Source: Mesostigma viride (taxonomy: Eukaryota; Streptophyta; Mesostigmatophyceae; Mesostigmatales; Mesostigmataceae). Taken from it: 64,000 nt of DNA. This document shows positions 35,473-45,867 of the stretch, one piece after another; position 1 is the stretch's first letter; each line of letters begins with the position of its first letter. The notes beneath the pieces are model-generated. The model saw only the letters and a list, made by a program, of their open reading frames with translations. It did no database searches and was not told the origin of the DNA. A program made the position numbers and the translations under genes. The stretch lies in contig RPFO01000744.1 of assembly GCA_009746045.1 (NCBI GenBank), positions 416,135 to 480,134 of the forward strand, given 5' to 3'.

Positions 35473-36089
35473 AAGCTGAGAGCTGGGTGCTTAAGTCTCT
35501 GGATATCAGGCTGGGAGCTTGATTGTACATAATCCTGAGCACACCTTGAGGGGTGAGACATGTCTCTGGTGTGGGAATGTCTGACATTGTCTCTGATGGA
35601 GAGATGTCTATCTGGGGTTTTCATCTCAGTCTGAGGTTTCCCCAGATCTGTGGTTTGTGGGCGGGGTTCGATTCCCTGGTGCCGTCTTAAGGCGGAGTTT
35701 CACGGACTGGCTGACCCATCCACCATGCTGGTGAGGTGGCGACAGGTCCCCTGATTTTCCACGGTTGGAATGAGTATAGGAGCTTGTGTTTTGCATGTGC
35801 TTCGCGTAGATGTTGTGTCTGGTTCGATAAGGGCAGCAGACCGGCGCCGACTCCCGTCTGGGGGTCAGCAATGTTTTCTGATGAGCTGTTGTGGGTGATC
35901 TGTGGGGTTTCGCCTAAGGTCCTGAAGGTTGTACATACTTCTCAAGTTCTTCGCTGAACACCTATGGGCTGCCACAGTTGGCCAACCTCTTGTACATGGG
36001 TAACACAACGAGCCTCCCGGAAGGGATAGGGACTCATTGTAATTTGTTTGTGCTCCTGAACCAGTATGGGTGCTATGTACATATAATAA

Positions 36090-36210
36090 GGAATCCAAGC
36101 TGACTGTCATGCCCAGTGGGTTGTGACTTGTAGTCGGGGAGGATGTCCAGGAATCCAAGCTGACTGTCATGCCCAGTGGGTTGTGACTTGTAGTCGGGGA
36201 GGATGTCCAG
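36090..36210. repeat. 60-bp perfect tandem duplication
   Basis: GGAATCCAAGCTGACTGTCA starts at 36090 and 36150, and the two 60-bp units are identical. It lies in the 3' untranslated part of element C, between the RNase H relic and the 3' LTR. Confidence 0.9.
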
Positions 36211-36277
36211 TACCCATTGTGTGTGTTTGTATGTAGACTTGTGTGAGCTGCTACAGCTCAAGAAAAGAAAGGATTGG

Positions 36278-36976
36278 AGTTAACGCCAAGCGCATTGGCG
36301 TGTTCCTGATTCGGCATATCTCTATGATTCCAGCGGCACCGGAACGAGTTCATTCCGACAAGTATCAAGAAAGTTATGGTGTTCCGACTTCCCGGTCGCG
36401 CGCGAGCGCGAGCCGGCTATTCTTCTAAGTCGTGCGTGAATATGTGCCGACGGCATATGGGGTCGACAGTAATTCCTGGGCTGACAGGAATTAGGTGCTG
36501 AACCTACGACGGTATTGGATTAATACGTCGTACGCAGGAAATAGGAACCTTAACCTGTGGTCTGTTGGTACCGCAGGCTTAGTCCTGGACTATTGGGTGC
36601 AGACGCAATAATCACTGTGGACTGTACTCTGTGGTCACTGTGCCTGTATGGCAGACCTACTGTATAGGATCTGGACGCTGCACAGGTTGTTAATACTGTA
36701 CCGGGGGTGTTAATACTGAGCAGGCCTACGAGGCTGCTCAGGCCTAGCAAAGCACAGTGCACAAGTATATAAAGAATAGGCCAGTGCCAACTGGTTAGAT
36801 CTCTTGCGAGCCCGTCTCACGTGTGTTGCCTTGACTTGGCAAACTCGTGTCTAAGCACTCACGTGCACGAGTGCTGTAAGCCTACATTTTTAACCAAGCT
36901 CCATTCCAACCATTCTCATGATGAATCTATCCGCGCGCATTGGAATCTATCTATCCCTACACATTGCGCTTTAACT
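36278..36976 (+). repeat. 3' LTR of element C
   Basis: Second copy of the AGTTAA...TTAACT LTR, followed by the GCTAT duplication. It has a two-base deletion relative to the 5' copy (CACCGG for CACCGCGG near 36335) and a few substitutions. Confidence 0.88.
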
Positions 36977-36981
36977 GCTAT

Positions 36982-37350
36982 AGTACAGATCCTTGATGAC
37001 GCTTGCGCATTACAACATAGTCAATGCAGCGTTCAGTGCCAGTTGGCGAGATGTGTGTGACCAAAGCATCTGGACTATGTGGAAAGCGGGTGTTGGCATG
37101 CAGTGACCAAATCGCATGTCGTAAGCAAATCAGCAAAAAGTTCAGTGTTGGCATTGGAGACCATACCGTTGGGGGCGTGCTGACATCCGCCAGTACCCGG
37201 TGGTAGCGTTGCGTTGGCGTCCAGCAGCAGAGCGAGGTAGTTGCGACCAGGGATGCCGTTCGCCAGGTTCTCCAGCGCTGCAAAGAAGTCCTTGCGATCT
37301 TGTTCTGGGTGGCCGGAGACTGCATGCGATGAGCAATGCAAACACGCCTG
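36982..37350 (-). pseudogene. LINE-1 5' piece: APE endonuclease domain
   Basis: On the minus strand: SGHPEQDRKDFFAALENLAN, YLALLLDANATLP, LLTTCDLVTACQHP, then in another frame THISPTGTERCIDYVVMRKR. These follow the order of APE-type LINE endonucleases (YAP-like region, GDFN-like LLDAN, then TGxxxxIDYV). It is cut by element C at 36981 and resumes at 29633 with AARSHVIPLVRSDHR. Upstream of 37350 the similarity fades, so the 5' end is missing or diverged. Confidence 0.8.
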
Positions 37351-37499
37351 CAGCTCTGGCTGCAGTTCCGCCCCCGGCCCGGGCTGGATCAGGCAGCGGT
37401 GACACTAACCAAGCGTTAGTGGCCGGTCTACTCGGCTCCTCCTGCTGCCTCGCTCTCGGCATCGCCTGAGACCAAACGCAGCTCGCTCTACGACCGTTC

Positions 37500-38079
37500 C
37501 ACCGTCGCTGGCACTCGCGAGGTCGAATTCAACATCATCTAGAGATCCCGGCTATCGGCAACGCACCCCGATAATGGTATTGTATAATGCATGCGTGATG
37601 TGTTTTTCGGAACGCACGCCTCGCTTGTGGAACTTACGTGCCGGCACCTTTACGGCCAGAATCGCCTCAAGCCCTCAACACTGGGATCGGCTCCCAGGAC
37701 CTGTCTTCATTCAATCGCTCAAAATAATGGCAGATCGACCTTATTCACGTTACCCCTCGCCCCCGCCTTCAGCGCATTGCTCTCTGGCAGCTCCCTCTTC
37801 GGGCGCACCCGGAGGCCGCCTGCCGAGATCTGGGCTCCCCCCCACACACCGCCCCCACCGCCTTCTCCAAACCCACCTTTCGCTCGATCGCTCTATCCTC
37901 ACACGGAGGTCCTCAAGCACGTGACCCCCTTTGCCGCAGATGTGGCGGCCGGCATATTGGGCAGCACGCTGGCTGCCGAGCTCCCCCTCCTGGCCTCCTC
38001 TCCACCACCGCCACGGCCACCTCCACCCTCCTCGCCTCCACCTCAGTCCTCAGTCCAATTAATCAATGAACTGAAAATG
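37500..38079. other. No recognised gene
   Basis: C-rich sequence with a plus-strand open frame (37591-38094) that becomes Pro-rich (PPPPRPPPPSSPPP) and has no recognisable domain. It ends in the TTAAT-rich tail at 38080. Confidence 0.4.
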
Positions 38080-38400
38080 AAATTAGTTAATTAATTAATT
38101 AACTAATTAATTAAACACGTGCTCCCGTTAGGGAGTCACGGAGCACCGAAGTGCTTACACTACAGGAGAAAGGGCAGAGACCCCCAGTCTCCTTCATGCC
38201 TAAGGCATGCCACAGCTGCATTCGGGCGCGCTAGCTAAAGGACAGGCTAACGATCCGGCAAACTGTGGGTGCAATAAGACCCATGTAAGCGTGGCATAAC
38301 AAGTAGCGTGGGCAAGTAATCTGAACATAGCCAGGCGGAGCATGGCTGTACTAGAACTAGGCTAAGGCTATGGCTGGTTGTGTACCGTGCGTTTGGAGTC
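38080..38400 (-). repeat. LINE 3' end copy (tail and stem-loop at the left)
   Basis: Matches the reverse complement of 44570-44890 over about 320 bp. The left end is a TTAAT tail (38080-38106), then the imperfect stem-loop CACGTGCTCCCGTTAGGGAG, then GCACCGAAGTGCTT and AAAGGGCAGAGACCCCC. On this strand the tail is 3', as expected for a LINE inserted in minus orientation. Confidence 0.75.
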
Positions 38401-38419
38401 AGAACTCAGTCCAAAGCTA

Positions 38420-38940
38420 CCACGTACCGCCACCACCGACGCCATCACCGCCCAGCTCCTCGACATCGATCGACCAGCGCCTCAATAAGGACGACGCGCC
38501 ATCGCCATCGGAGTGCCTGCAAAACACTGCAGGCCTCACTCAGTGCCCAGCTAGCTAGGCCGGCGGTGAATTAAGGACATTGCCGCCCAGCCAGCCCCTC
38601 CTGGCCCAGCTAGCCGGCGTCCCGGCGATGCACCTCCCATGCACCCAGACCTGGGCAGCCATGTTGATGAGCCGCATGCCACCACCACCACCCCCGCCAT
38701 CGCTGCCCAGCTCAAGCAGCAGACGCTCGACCTCCACGAGGAGGCCGGCTGACCTTGACAACTTATCACAGCCGTAGCGTCATCGTCTTGAAAGCACTTA
38801 ATTCGACCTGCTGTCCAGACTTCAGGTGACTGAGGACTCCGAGAAGCTTGCCCAGGCGTTTGAGGACAAAATCCCCCATGGCCCTCATATGCCCCCATGG
38901 CTCTCATATGCCCCCATGGCCATCATAGGCGAGCTCTCAG
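38420..38940 (+). other. Possible LINE ORF1-like coiled-coil remnant
   Basis: Broken plus-strand frames contain TTTTPAIAAQLKQQTLDLHE and EDSEKLAQAFEDK, reminiscent of the coiled-coil part of the ORF1-like sequence at 42060-42891. Frames are interrupted several times. Weak call. Confidence 0.2.
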
Positions 38941-39060
38941 TGGCTAGGGGGGTCCTCCGCCTTCGATCCCTGCTCGCAGCCGGGGTAAGGCTGGACCGCC
39001 ACCGCTGCTGCTCACCTTTGTGTATACATTCATATGCTCTCCATTCATATTCATCATCCT

Positions 39061-39175
39061 GAAAGACTCGAAAACGCGGACAAGATAACGGCAGGCTTGA
39101 GCTACCATGGTCCGGATTCTCCCGATTTCTGGCCTGCGCTGGTTGTCTCCTTGATATACATGGAGATCAAACTTC
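39061..39175. repeat. Dispersed repeat, inverted copy at 58518-58636
   Basis: The segment from AAAACGCGGACAAGATAACG to TCCTTGATATACATGG is the reverse complement of 58520-58622 with few changes. In the other strand it encodes ETTSAGQKSRESGPWYSSSL-like peptides in both copies, so it may derive from a coding part of an unidentified element. Confidence 0.7.
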
Positions 39176-39330
39176 TGTTCCTCACTTGAACGTCGCAAGC
39201 GGCTCGAGAGGACTCCCTACACGCTGGACGAGGACTTGACCCTGAGCATGGCAACAATGGCGACCGGAGCTGTGGCCGACCTACCTCTGGCTTCGGCAGA
39301 CAGCGGCAGGGAAGAAGTGGGTATATATAC

Positions 39331-40210
39331 CTTCGTGCTCTTCCCATGGCCCCCCCATTCGCCTTGGCTCCCAGCCACTACTCGGTGGCGCTCCGGCACC
39401 AGCTATTTGCCCCGCAGCCTCTTGTTCCGGCCGGGCGGCCTTGTGGTAGCTGTGGGCAGCCGCTGGATCCCACGGGGACTCACTACCTTGCCTGCATGGG
39501 GGGCCAACAGAATCAGAATTGGTATTTGTATTTGCACACTGTCCTCCTGACGGTGGTGCTCGCCATGATTCGGTCGGTTTTCCCCCACGCGAACATCCGG
39601 TCCGAGGATGCGGATGGCGCTGCCTTCTATTCCCCCAACCACCGGCCTGACATCGTGGTGCTGGACTTTGAGGGGGGTGGCCGGCATCTGCTTATTGACG
39701 TTTCGGTGGCGCGGCCCTTGGCTCTTAGCCACGTGGCTGGGGCCTCCCTCACGGCAGGTTACACGGCGGACCGGGCGGAGCGGGCCAAGCTCCTGGCCTA
39801 CGGCGACGTCGGGCACCATCGTGTGGTGCCCTTTGTCCTGGAGGAGTTTGGGGCCATGGGGCCCCTGACCTCCGCCTTCTTCAAGGAGTGTTGCCGGCTC
39901 CGAGAGGACCGGCTGGACCTGGAGGGCCAGCGGGCCCCATGGTCGGCGCGGACCTGGACGTCATATTGGCGTCAGCGCTTGTCGGTGGCGCTGACTCGGG
40001 CCATGGCTGACATCATGCTCCGCCGTACGCGGGCTGATTTTGCGGTGCAGCAGGGCTATTAGGTTCCTCCCGTTAGGCGTTTCCATTGGTCTTATCGTAG
40101 TATAGAGCTTTGACATGGCTCTGTATATAGGTTTATAGCTGGGCGTTTGCTTTGGTTTGAGTGATTTCACTCTGCTGTAAGTAATTATATTTTTAATATA
40201 TACTGAAGCC
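39331..40210 (+). pseudogene. LINE with restriction-like endonuclease, 5'-truncated copy 1
   Basis: The plus-strand frame 39346-40062 has a CCHC zinc motif (CGSCGQPLDPTGTHYLAC), then NHRPDIVVLDFEGGG and LLIDVSVARPLA. This is the RPD...D pattern of the restriction-like endonuclease at the C-terminus of R2-like and Dualen/RandI-like LINEs. Then follow AKLLAYGDVGHHRVVPFVLE and the C-terminus ADFAVQQGY. The 3' untranslated region ends TTTTTAATATATACTGAAG. Everything upstream of the zinc motif (RT) is missing: a typical 5' truncation. Confidence 0.75.
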
Positions 40211-41500
40211 GGCTCCTGCCCCTTTTGGCAACGGCAGCGCCTGACCTCCTGGACCCCAGCAGCCCTTTGCCCTTCGTCACCGCCATCCAGGAGGACTATG
40301 CTGATCGAGATCCAGCAGGCCTGTTCTCCCGTCCGTGCCGCTCAGGCGGTACAGCGCCACCTCCCTCGCGGCACCGGCTCCCTCGGTCGCCTCCGTTCAA
40401 TCTCCTGCCGCATTCCCTGCTCGCGTCATCGATAAACACCAGAAAACCTACGCGGGTATTCTGCACACGGCTGATTGGATGGCTCTTTTTGCGGACCTCA
40501 ACGCCCAGGGACGTGCGTGGCTGTTCTCGCTTTCCTTGCGGAGTGTGGGCTCGGCGTACCTTAATTCGTGCTCTTCCCATGCCCCCCCCATTCGCCTTAT
40601 AGCTCCCAGCCACTATACTCGGTGGCGCTCCGGCACCAGCTATTTGCCCTGCAGCCTCTTGTTCCGGCCGGGCGGCCTTGTGGTAGCTGTGGGCAGCCGC
40701 TGGATCCCACGGGGACTCACTACCTGGCCTGCATGGGGGGCCAACAGAATCAGAATTGGTATTTGTATTTGCACACTGTCCTCGAGGATCCTGACGGTGG
40801 TGCTCGCCATGGTTCGGTCGGTTTTCCCCCACGCGAACATCCGGTCCGAGGATGCGAATGGCGCTGCCTTCTATTCCCCCAACCACCGGCCTGACATCGT
40901 GGTGCTGGACTTTGAGGGGGGTGGCCGGCATCTGCTTATTGACGTTTCGGTGGCGCGGCCCTTGGCTCTTAGCCACGTGGCTGGGGCCTCCCTCACGGCA
41001 GGTTACACGGCGGACCGGGCGGAGCGGGCCACTGAAGCTCCTGGCCTACGGCGACGTCGGGCACCATCGTGTGGTGCCCTTTGTCCTGGAGGAGTTTGGG
41101 GCCATGGGGCCCCTGACCTCCGCCTTCTTCAAGGAGTGTTGCCGGCTCCGGGAGGACCGGCTGGACCTGGAGGGCCAGCGGGCCCCATGGTCGGCGCGGA
41201 CCTGGACGTCATATTGGCGTCAGCGCTTGTCGGTGGCGCTGACTCGGGCCATGGCTGACATCATGCTCCGCCGTACGCGGGCTGATTTTGCGGTGCAGCA
41301 GGGCTATTAGGTTCCTCCCGTTAGGAGTTTCCATAATTGGTCTTATCGTAGTATAGCGCTTTGACATGGCTCTGTATATAGGTTTATAGCTGGGCGTTTG
41401 CTTTGGTTTGAGTGATTTCACTCTGCTGTAAGTAGTTATATTTTTAATATATATATCTTCCATGCTGTAAGTAATTATATTTTTAATATATACTGAAGGG
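40211..41500 (+). pseudogene. LINE with restriction-like endonuclease, 5'-truncated copy 2
   Basis: Nearly identical to copy 1 from about 40564 on, but with extra 5' coding sequence (KTYAGILHTADWMALFADLN; WLFSLSLRSVG), and frame changes near 40570, 40790 and 41030. It ends with the same VQQGY terminus and TACTGAAG 3' end, with a small duplication of the AT-rich end (41440-41495). It lies head-to-tail directly after copy 1. Confidence 0.75.
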
Positions 41501-42059
41501 GGGCGGTCATAGATCTACGTGGACCACAAGCCCGGCCTGGCAGGCGACCCCCGCCGCCCCAGCAACCCCAGCAATCCCAGCCTAGCTACGGGGCTATATT
41601 AGCAGTAGTGTAGACTAGTAAGGCTTACTAGATGTGGCCATGCACATGTTTCCGATTACAATAGATACGAAATTAAATTTCGAAACAAGATGCGGCAGTG
41701 TGCCACTACTATGACAGTGGGATGATTGGGATCCACAACAGATGCCGCATTAGCCTTTAATTAAGTATAGTTAGCCTTGCTTTCACCCATGCAGAGAGTT
41801 GCTCTCTGCTGAAATGCCATGCCCTAGCTAGCTATTGCCTTTATATAAGCCACAATCATCTTCCACTTCATGCCAGGCCTTTTAGGTATGATACATCATG
41901 GTGGTGTATATGATACAGCAGCTGCAGCATCCCCGCAGAGCGGCACCTCCCCCAGCACGGACTCCATCCGAGCTAGCCGCATGCAGTGGCGGAGCAGCTG
42001 GCGCCGATGGCTGAGCAGCTCGCCGCCCTGAACGCGCCTGACGGCCCACTCAATACTCT
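41501..42059. other. No recognised gene
   Basis: Mixed sequence with CAATCCCAGC-like short repeats near 41560-41580. Plus-strand frames near 41930-42060 could be the far N-terminus of the ORF1-like pseudogene but are not convincing. Confidence 0.35.
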
Positions 42060-42891
42060 CTCGGCCAATTAAGGTCAACAACATTGAAGCCAGAGTCGCT
42101 CCAGCCTCAGTTTACTGCTACGCAAGAGCACATTGCCACCAAAGTTTCCGAGGCCACAGCCACTGTGACCACCCGCCTTAACCAGGTGGAAGGCCGAGTC
42201 GGCCAAGGCTGCCACCGTGAAACTTGAGGATATTGCTACCAAGGTATAGACGCCCTGGCCACGCAGGTCCCCGAGATCGCCGAGCGAACGGCCACCATCG
42301 CCGCCCAACCTGCTGGTAGGGCTAGCGATGACCCCTCGACTCGCGCCTGAGTCCTGGGCGGACCTGCTCAAGAGCCAGGCATCCTCTACCACGACCGCCA
42401 TCACCACCAAGCTCCAGGAGCTGGAAGACACGCGCCGCGAGGCCGCTGACCGCGACCGTCGCCGCTGCCGGGTCATCCTCAGGCGCTTCGACATGCCGCC
42501 GGAGGATCGAGACCCCAGACTCTCTTCTCGACGAGCTGAAGAAACAGCTCTTGGCGTGCATGGAGCTGCCAGGTGCGGCACTGCAGGGCGCCTACCGCCT
42601 GCCCCATCCACGGGCCAAGGCTGGGCCCCCTCCAGTGGTCGGTGGTCCTCACCTTAATTCAGCGACATCACAGCCCGAGTTCGGTTCCTCTCTCGCCGCA
42701 AGAAGCTGGTGGACACCTATTGGTCGCTTGACGACGACCTGACACCAGCCCAGCAGCAGCAACGCCGCGATCAGTGGCCCGACTACATCCGCCACAAGAC
42801 CAACCCCGAGAAGCCCCAAGTGTACTGGCGGGGCGGGGACCTCTATGTCAACAAGAAACTGTGGAAGCCCTCCCGGGCTTCCCCGGGATAG
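42060..42891 (+). pseudogene. LINE ORF1-like protein (coiled coil plus RRM-like domain), frameshifted
   Basis: The first part encodes a heptad-like coiled coil (TKVSEATATVTTRLNQVEGR; TTKLQELEDTRREAADRDRR). Then comes VILRRFDMPPEDRDP, the position of the RRM-like core in L1 ORF1 proteins. After a frame change come DELKKQLLACMELPG and YRLPHPRAKAG, and after another SRRKKLVDTYWSLDDDLTPA, PDYIRHKTNPEKPQVYWRGG and DLYVNKKLWKP, the usual C-terminal layout. It stops at 42891. No RT follows; a LINE 3' end lies 370 bp downstream in the same orientation. Confidence 0.6.
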
Positions 42892-43049
42892 AGCACTCCA
42901 GCTAGTTGTCTAGATGGGGGCAATCGATGATGGGATATAGCTTAGGCATTACAGCACTTGAAACGATATTAGCGCACAGCGTTATAGTACCTTCAATTAG
43001 CTCTGGCACCTTGTGGTCATCAGCCGACGTCTTGAGCCCACCTCACATT

Positions 43050-43312
43050 TGTATAGCACTGATAAGCTATGCGTCAGCCTACCTATGGTATTGCACTGGT
43101 TGTATTGCACCCACAGTGTTGCGCCCCGGCATGATGCACCATGCCGTGGAGAGAGCGCTCTGTGGCCTGCCCACTTGCGGCAGTGAGAGAAGCTAGGGCG
43201 CCCTCCCTCCTTCTCGCTGTGTATTTAGGGTTGAAGGCTCCTTTACTCTGTATTGGCAGTGACCCACGTGACGCAGTCACGTGCTTATTTTAATTAATTA
43301 AAATTAATCATG
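43050..43312 (+). repeat. LINE 3' end copy (stem-loop 43265-43283 and TTAAT tail)
   Basis: CACGTGACGCAGTCACGTG is identical to the LINE-1 3' hairpin at 9188-9206 in opposite orientation. It is followed by CTTATTTTAATTAATT. It shares TATTGCACCCACAG with the 44570-44890 copy. It lies downstream of the ORF1-like pseudogene and could be its 3' end. Confidence 0.7.
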
Positions 43313-43319
43313 GTGGTGC

Positions 43320-44560
43320 AAGTGCACCTTCTGCACCCAGAGTATATAGGTGCCAGGCTGTTTACATCCCCCACCATGCACGCAGCAGGTTGTAGCCTAC
43401 AATGTTATAAAAACCATATGCCCCTTCTCACTTATCAGGGATATGTGTTACATATGCTTCCCACGGAGATAGTACAGTTATAATTTATGTGGCGACGTCT
43501 AGCTAGGTTGCACATCACCCGAGCATGGGTGTGACTACATGGCTAGCCTTGCCCGTAGGGGGCTTCCACAGCTGGTTGTTGACAATCAGGTTTGTACATT
43601 CCATTTCAAATATATCGATCAACTATGTACTGTATAGTTGGTATACATGTCGATCATGGGCCTGCAGGGAGTACCCTATATCGAGGCGCGGCCGGCAGGT
43701 TGCACACACAAATGCAACTATAGCTCACATCGTGGGGACGGGGTAAGAGTGGCCGCTTTAGGACTTCTTTAGAACCGTGCTGTCAATCACAGTTTCGATT
43801 CTTCGATCCTTCAAAAGCTAGTGTCAGGCGTCGCCGACGCTTCAATTTGGCTCAGGTAGCCAGGAATCGTGCCGGTGTGCCGAATCTGCGTCTGCACGCA
43901 TATACTAAGGAAATGGATCGCCATGCGTCCAGGCTGCATGCATAGTTGTCTGAGTCACTTAATAAGAAGTGCGTGCACTGAGCTTCATGCAGAGGATCGA
44001 GGTTTCGGAGGCTGGGCGCGCGACTCAGACGCCGGGGCGAACTTGGCTCACTGCCGGCCCTTTGCTCTCTCTCCGACAGCTATAGCCCAGCTAGGGGCTG
44101 CGAAGGCAAAGGGGCGGGAAGGGGAGTTGGGCAGATTCCATGCACTGCTAGAGTCGCGAAGCCGCTAACGTCGAGTCATATTTTTTATTTGAAGATTCGT
44201 CTGCCGCTCGATCGGTGCAGAGGCGGGCGACCTGTCCGGGTCGGAGGCCATAGCCGGGCGTCATTGGGTCATCCACAGCGGCCTAACCCATGCATGCGTG
44301 CAGTGGAGCTGGTGGACGTCGATCGGCGCCGGTGGGGATGGCGCCATGGCGATGTGGGCCGGGGTGCCGCAGGGGGCTACTAAGGCGCCGGTATACGGCG
44401 ATCGATGTCGACCATGGGACGTCGCCGCTACTATAGCTTGAATAGCCCTAGCTTGTATCCATTGGTATACTCACTGCCGCCATGCCAGGCAGCCATGCCT
44501 AGAATGTTCTGATGCCTAGTAGAATGTTGTTTGCCTAGCTGTGCCATACTCATGCAGCCA
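43320..44560. other. No recognised gene
   Basis: Short open frames only (for example 43869-44168 and 44189-44383), with no recognisable domain, motif or repeat. Confidence 0.4.
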
Positions 44561-44569
44561 CGTGCACCG

Positions 44570-44890
44570 CCAACACACGGTACACCACCAGCCATAGCCT
44601 TAGCTTAGTCCTTGTACAGCCATGCTACGTCTGGCTATGCTCAGATTACTTGCCCACGCTCGATCCTTGTTATGATATGCTCACATGGGTCATATTGCAC
44701 CCACAGATCTTGCCGGGCCGTTTATCGGGTCCGATTGCAGCTGTGGCATGCCGCTGGAAGGAGAAAGGGGGTCTCTGCCCTTTAATTCTTCCTGTACGTT
44801 GTGCACACACAGGGATTAAAAGCACTTCGGTGCGCCATGACTCCCCAACGGGAGCATGAGTTTAATTAATTAATTAATTTATTTATTTAT
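44570..44890 (+). repeat. LINE 3' end copy with imperfect stem-loop and TTAAT tail
   Basis: Inverted counterpart of 38080-38400. It ends with CATGACTCCCCAACGGGAG and CATGAG, an imperfect stem-loop, then TTTAATTAATTAATTAATTT. The tail is on the 3' side in plus orientation. Confidence 0.75.
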
Positions 44891-44899
44891 TAATGGGAC

Positions 44900-45550
44900 G
44901 TCGCTGACGGCCGGCCGGGCGTTCAATGCATGCAGGAAGGTCCTGGTCGCAAAGGCGGACAAGTATAAAGACACCATTGCAAACTAGCTAGCGCGGGCAC
45001 AGACGCTGCACTGCAGTGAGGCAGCTGCGCAGGTTAGTTAGCCTTCAATTGGCCGCCCGGGCCTGCAGTGGCCGGACCTCCGGCCACTGGTTCAAGGCCG
45101 CGAGCTGCTCCGGTGTATAACAGTCATCCTTCTATGCAGGTTGGACTGTCTAGCTGCAGGTTTTGGCAGGCTTTTAAAACCAGCATTTTGTCTTCAATCC
45201 TTGAACGCCACCAAGACAAGGGCGGCAGGGCCGCGCCGAGCCGACATGCCTGCATGGTGGATGACAACCGTGTGGGCTACATAGTATGAGTGCCCAGCTT
45301 CCACAGGAAGGGGTCGCCTTCGAGTTATGGTGCAAATTCAATCATATCAGCCATGGTGCTGTCCTTGATTGCATGCTGTTTTTGAGTTGGTTGATAACAA
45401 CTCCCTGGTAGGTCGAGTATGAAGCGCTGCAGCGTAGGTGGTCTTGGCAGCAGGGGTTATTGCTTCGGCGAGCTGCGGCATGCAGTGAGCTACTGGGCTG
45501 CTGCCACATGCAGACCTGTTGGATGTGGTTGATGGCGGACCGGCCGGACA
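44900..45550. other. No recognised gene
   Basis: Intergenic-type sequence without coding content that I can support. Confidence 0.35.
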
Positions 45551-45559
45551 GCGGATCCA

Positions 45560-45842
45560 TTGAATTAAAATAAATTAAATTATAACATGACTCCCTACAT
45601 ACATGATCTCCCAACGCCGTTGGGAGATCATGTAGCACATATTCCCTTGCTGGATGGATGGAGGTGGGCAGAGCCGCGAAACCGAACTAATCTAACTCTA
45701 AGCTAATCTAATCTAGAAAACCCTGCCTATTCTACTCAGCAAAGCGCGCCCCTTCTGCTTGGGGGGAGGGGGCTTGCCCACAGGGGCGGGCGTATGAGCC
45801 TGGACAATGGTCTTCCACCTCTTCTTGTCCTGCATAGCACTG
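45560..45842 (-). pseudogene. LINE-2 3' piece: C-terminus, 3' UTR, stem-loop and tail
   Basis: On the minus strand, immediately left of the CACTA element, MQDKKRWKTIVQAHTPAPVG parallels the C-terminus of LINE-1 (VRKDRWQVVMKETTPKPVG). A stop follows near 45715. About 80 bp on comes a near-perfect hairpin (45601-45633: 16-bp arms around one base, ACATGATCTCCCAACG and its complement), then GGGAGTCATG and a TTATAATTTAATTTATTTT tail. The rest of LINE-2 resumes at 56426. Confidence 0.75.
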
Positions 45843-45867
45843 CACTAGGAACTCGTTGGTGGTAAAA
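45843..45867 (+). repeat. Left terminal inverted repeat of the CACTA element
   Basis: Starts CACTA and matches the reverse complement of 56401-56425 for 25 bp without mismatch. Confidence 0.92.

Larger units (their letters stand above)
29634..36976 (+). mobile_element. LTR element C, decayed, related to element D
   Basis: LTRs at 29634-30334 and 36278-36976 (about 700 bp) begin AGTTAACGCC and end GCGCTTTAACT, so the ends are AGTTAA...TTAACT rather than TG...CA. The target duplication GCTAT is at 29629-29633 and 36977-36981. The internal 5.9 kb is heavily mutated, but a protease-like relic (about 32990-33155) and an RNase H relic (34920-35472) match element D domains in the same order on the plus strand. 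It interrupts the endonuclease region of LINE-1. Confidence 0.88.

Noticed and set aside
37591-38094. 167-codon plus-strand open frame
   Set aside because: Pro-rich composition in a C-rich region that runs into a LINE tail; no domain visible.
38080-44890. The 320-bp inverted repeats as terminal repeats of one 6.8-kb DNA transposon
   Set aside because: Each copy has a LINE-type stem-loop and TTAAT tail on its outer side, and similar ends occur singly at 9.2, 43.3 and 45.6 kb, so two independent LINE 3' ends are more likely.
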